From positions 1 through 6,823 of the forward strand of contig JBJOGJ010000216.1 of the NCBI GenBank assembly GCA_046048295.1: a stretch of 6,823 nucleotides of DNA, read 5' to 3'. The stretch is from CBDCWA01 sp046048295 (lineage in GTDB: Bacteria; Pseudomonadota; Alphaproteobacteria; Rhizobiales; Hyphomicrobiaceae). Of this stretch, positions 6,672 to 6,823 are shown piece by piece (the first letter of the stretch is position 1; each line of letters opens with the position of its first letter). The notes beneath the pieces are model-generated. The model was not told the origin of the DNA, searched no databases, and saw only the letters and a list, made by a program, of their open reading frames with translations. The translations under genes were made by a program, and so were the position numbers.

Positions 6672-6823
6672 CTACTGATCGGTCAGGTCCTGAATGCATG
6701 TGCGCAACAACGCCGCCTTGGCAGCAGCTTCGTCGCGCTCAGCGGTGTTGCCTTCAGCAGCATGAAGCGCGGCAGCGGCTTCATGGAATGCCGCGCAGGT
6801 ATCTAGAAGGTTGGAGTCATCCT
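6672..6823 (-). CDS. C-terminal end of an unrecognised, probably helical protein (5' end cut by the window)
   Basis: On the minus strand a frame is open from the right edge (first full codon at 6819-6821) to a TAG at 6672-6674, giving 49 residues. They are rich in Ala and acidic residues (HEAAAALHAAEGN, AERDEAAAKAALL) and should form one or two amphipathic helices, ending in CIQDLTDQ. Codon first positions are strongly G-rich and the residue mix is sensible, which supports real coding. Third positions are only a little over half G/C, lower than in the two large genes. No in-frame ATG is present, so the start must lie to the right. It runs in the same direction as the defence operon with a 244-base gap. 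It may be an unrelated flanking gene or a further operon member; I cannot assign a family. Confidence 0.55.
   Translation of the reverse strand, partial: DDSNLLDTCAAFHEAAAALHAAEGNTAERDEAAAKAALLRTCIQDLTDQ

Noticed and set aside
6567..6806. Plus-strand open frame starting at TTG in the right-hand gap
   Set aside because: The start is a TTG with no Shine-Dalgarno sequence, and it runs antisense to the minus-strand partial gene, whose codon pattern is far more gene-like.
1..6823. CRISPR array, tRNA/rRNA genes, insertion sequence ends or attachment sites
   Set aside because: No regularly spaced repeats, no tRNA-like or rRNA-like stretch, no transposase gene and no paired terminal repeats were seen on either strand.

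Overview
The window reads as a GC-rich bacterial chromosome segment (clearly above 60% G+C by eye, strong G/C preference at third codon positions in the two large genes, purine-rich Shine-Dalgarno sequences). This fits a high-GC proteobacterium or a similar lineage, but nothing in the window fixes the taxon. Every credible gene is on the minus strand, so transcription runs from the right edge to the left edge.

Right edge (6672-6823): the last 49 codons of a gene that begins outside the window. It encodes an alanine/glutamate-rich, probably helical C-terminus that I do not recognise, and its third positions are less GC-rich than those of the genes that follow. Then comes a 244-base non-coding gap (6428-6671) with two overlapping inverted repeats, a weak -10-like hexamer, and an AGGAGG ribosome-binding site at its end.

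Centre (1211-6418): one very large gene of about 1735 codons. It encodes a superfamily 2 DEAD/DEAH-type helicase of the COG1205 / YprA-MrfA / DruE kind, with several CxxC zinc-binding pairs, a DUF1998 (MZB) cysteine domain and, at the C-terminus, a domain that looks like a Vsr / PD-(D/E)xK endonuclease. Left (1-1214): the first 404 codons of a SNF2-family helicase that closely resembles DrmD of the DISARM anti-phage system. Its ATG overlaps the helicase stop codon (ATGA), so the two are almost certainly co-transcribed and translationally coupled.

Together the two genes look like part of an anti-phage defence operon related to DISARM and Druantia. In DISARM, the helicase (DrmA), the DUF1998 protein (DrmB) and a phospholipase-D-type nuclease (DrmC) are separate chains working with DrmD. 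Here a helicase, a DUF1998 domain and a different, Vsr-like nuclease sit on one polypeptide directly before a DrmD-like SNF2 protein. I infer a single-chain variant of the DISARM core. The methyltransferase or other partners expected in such a system are not in the window and would lie beyond its left edge.
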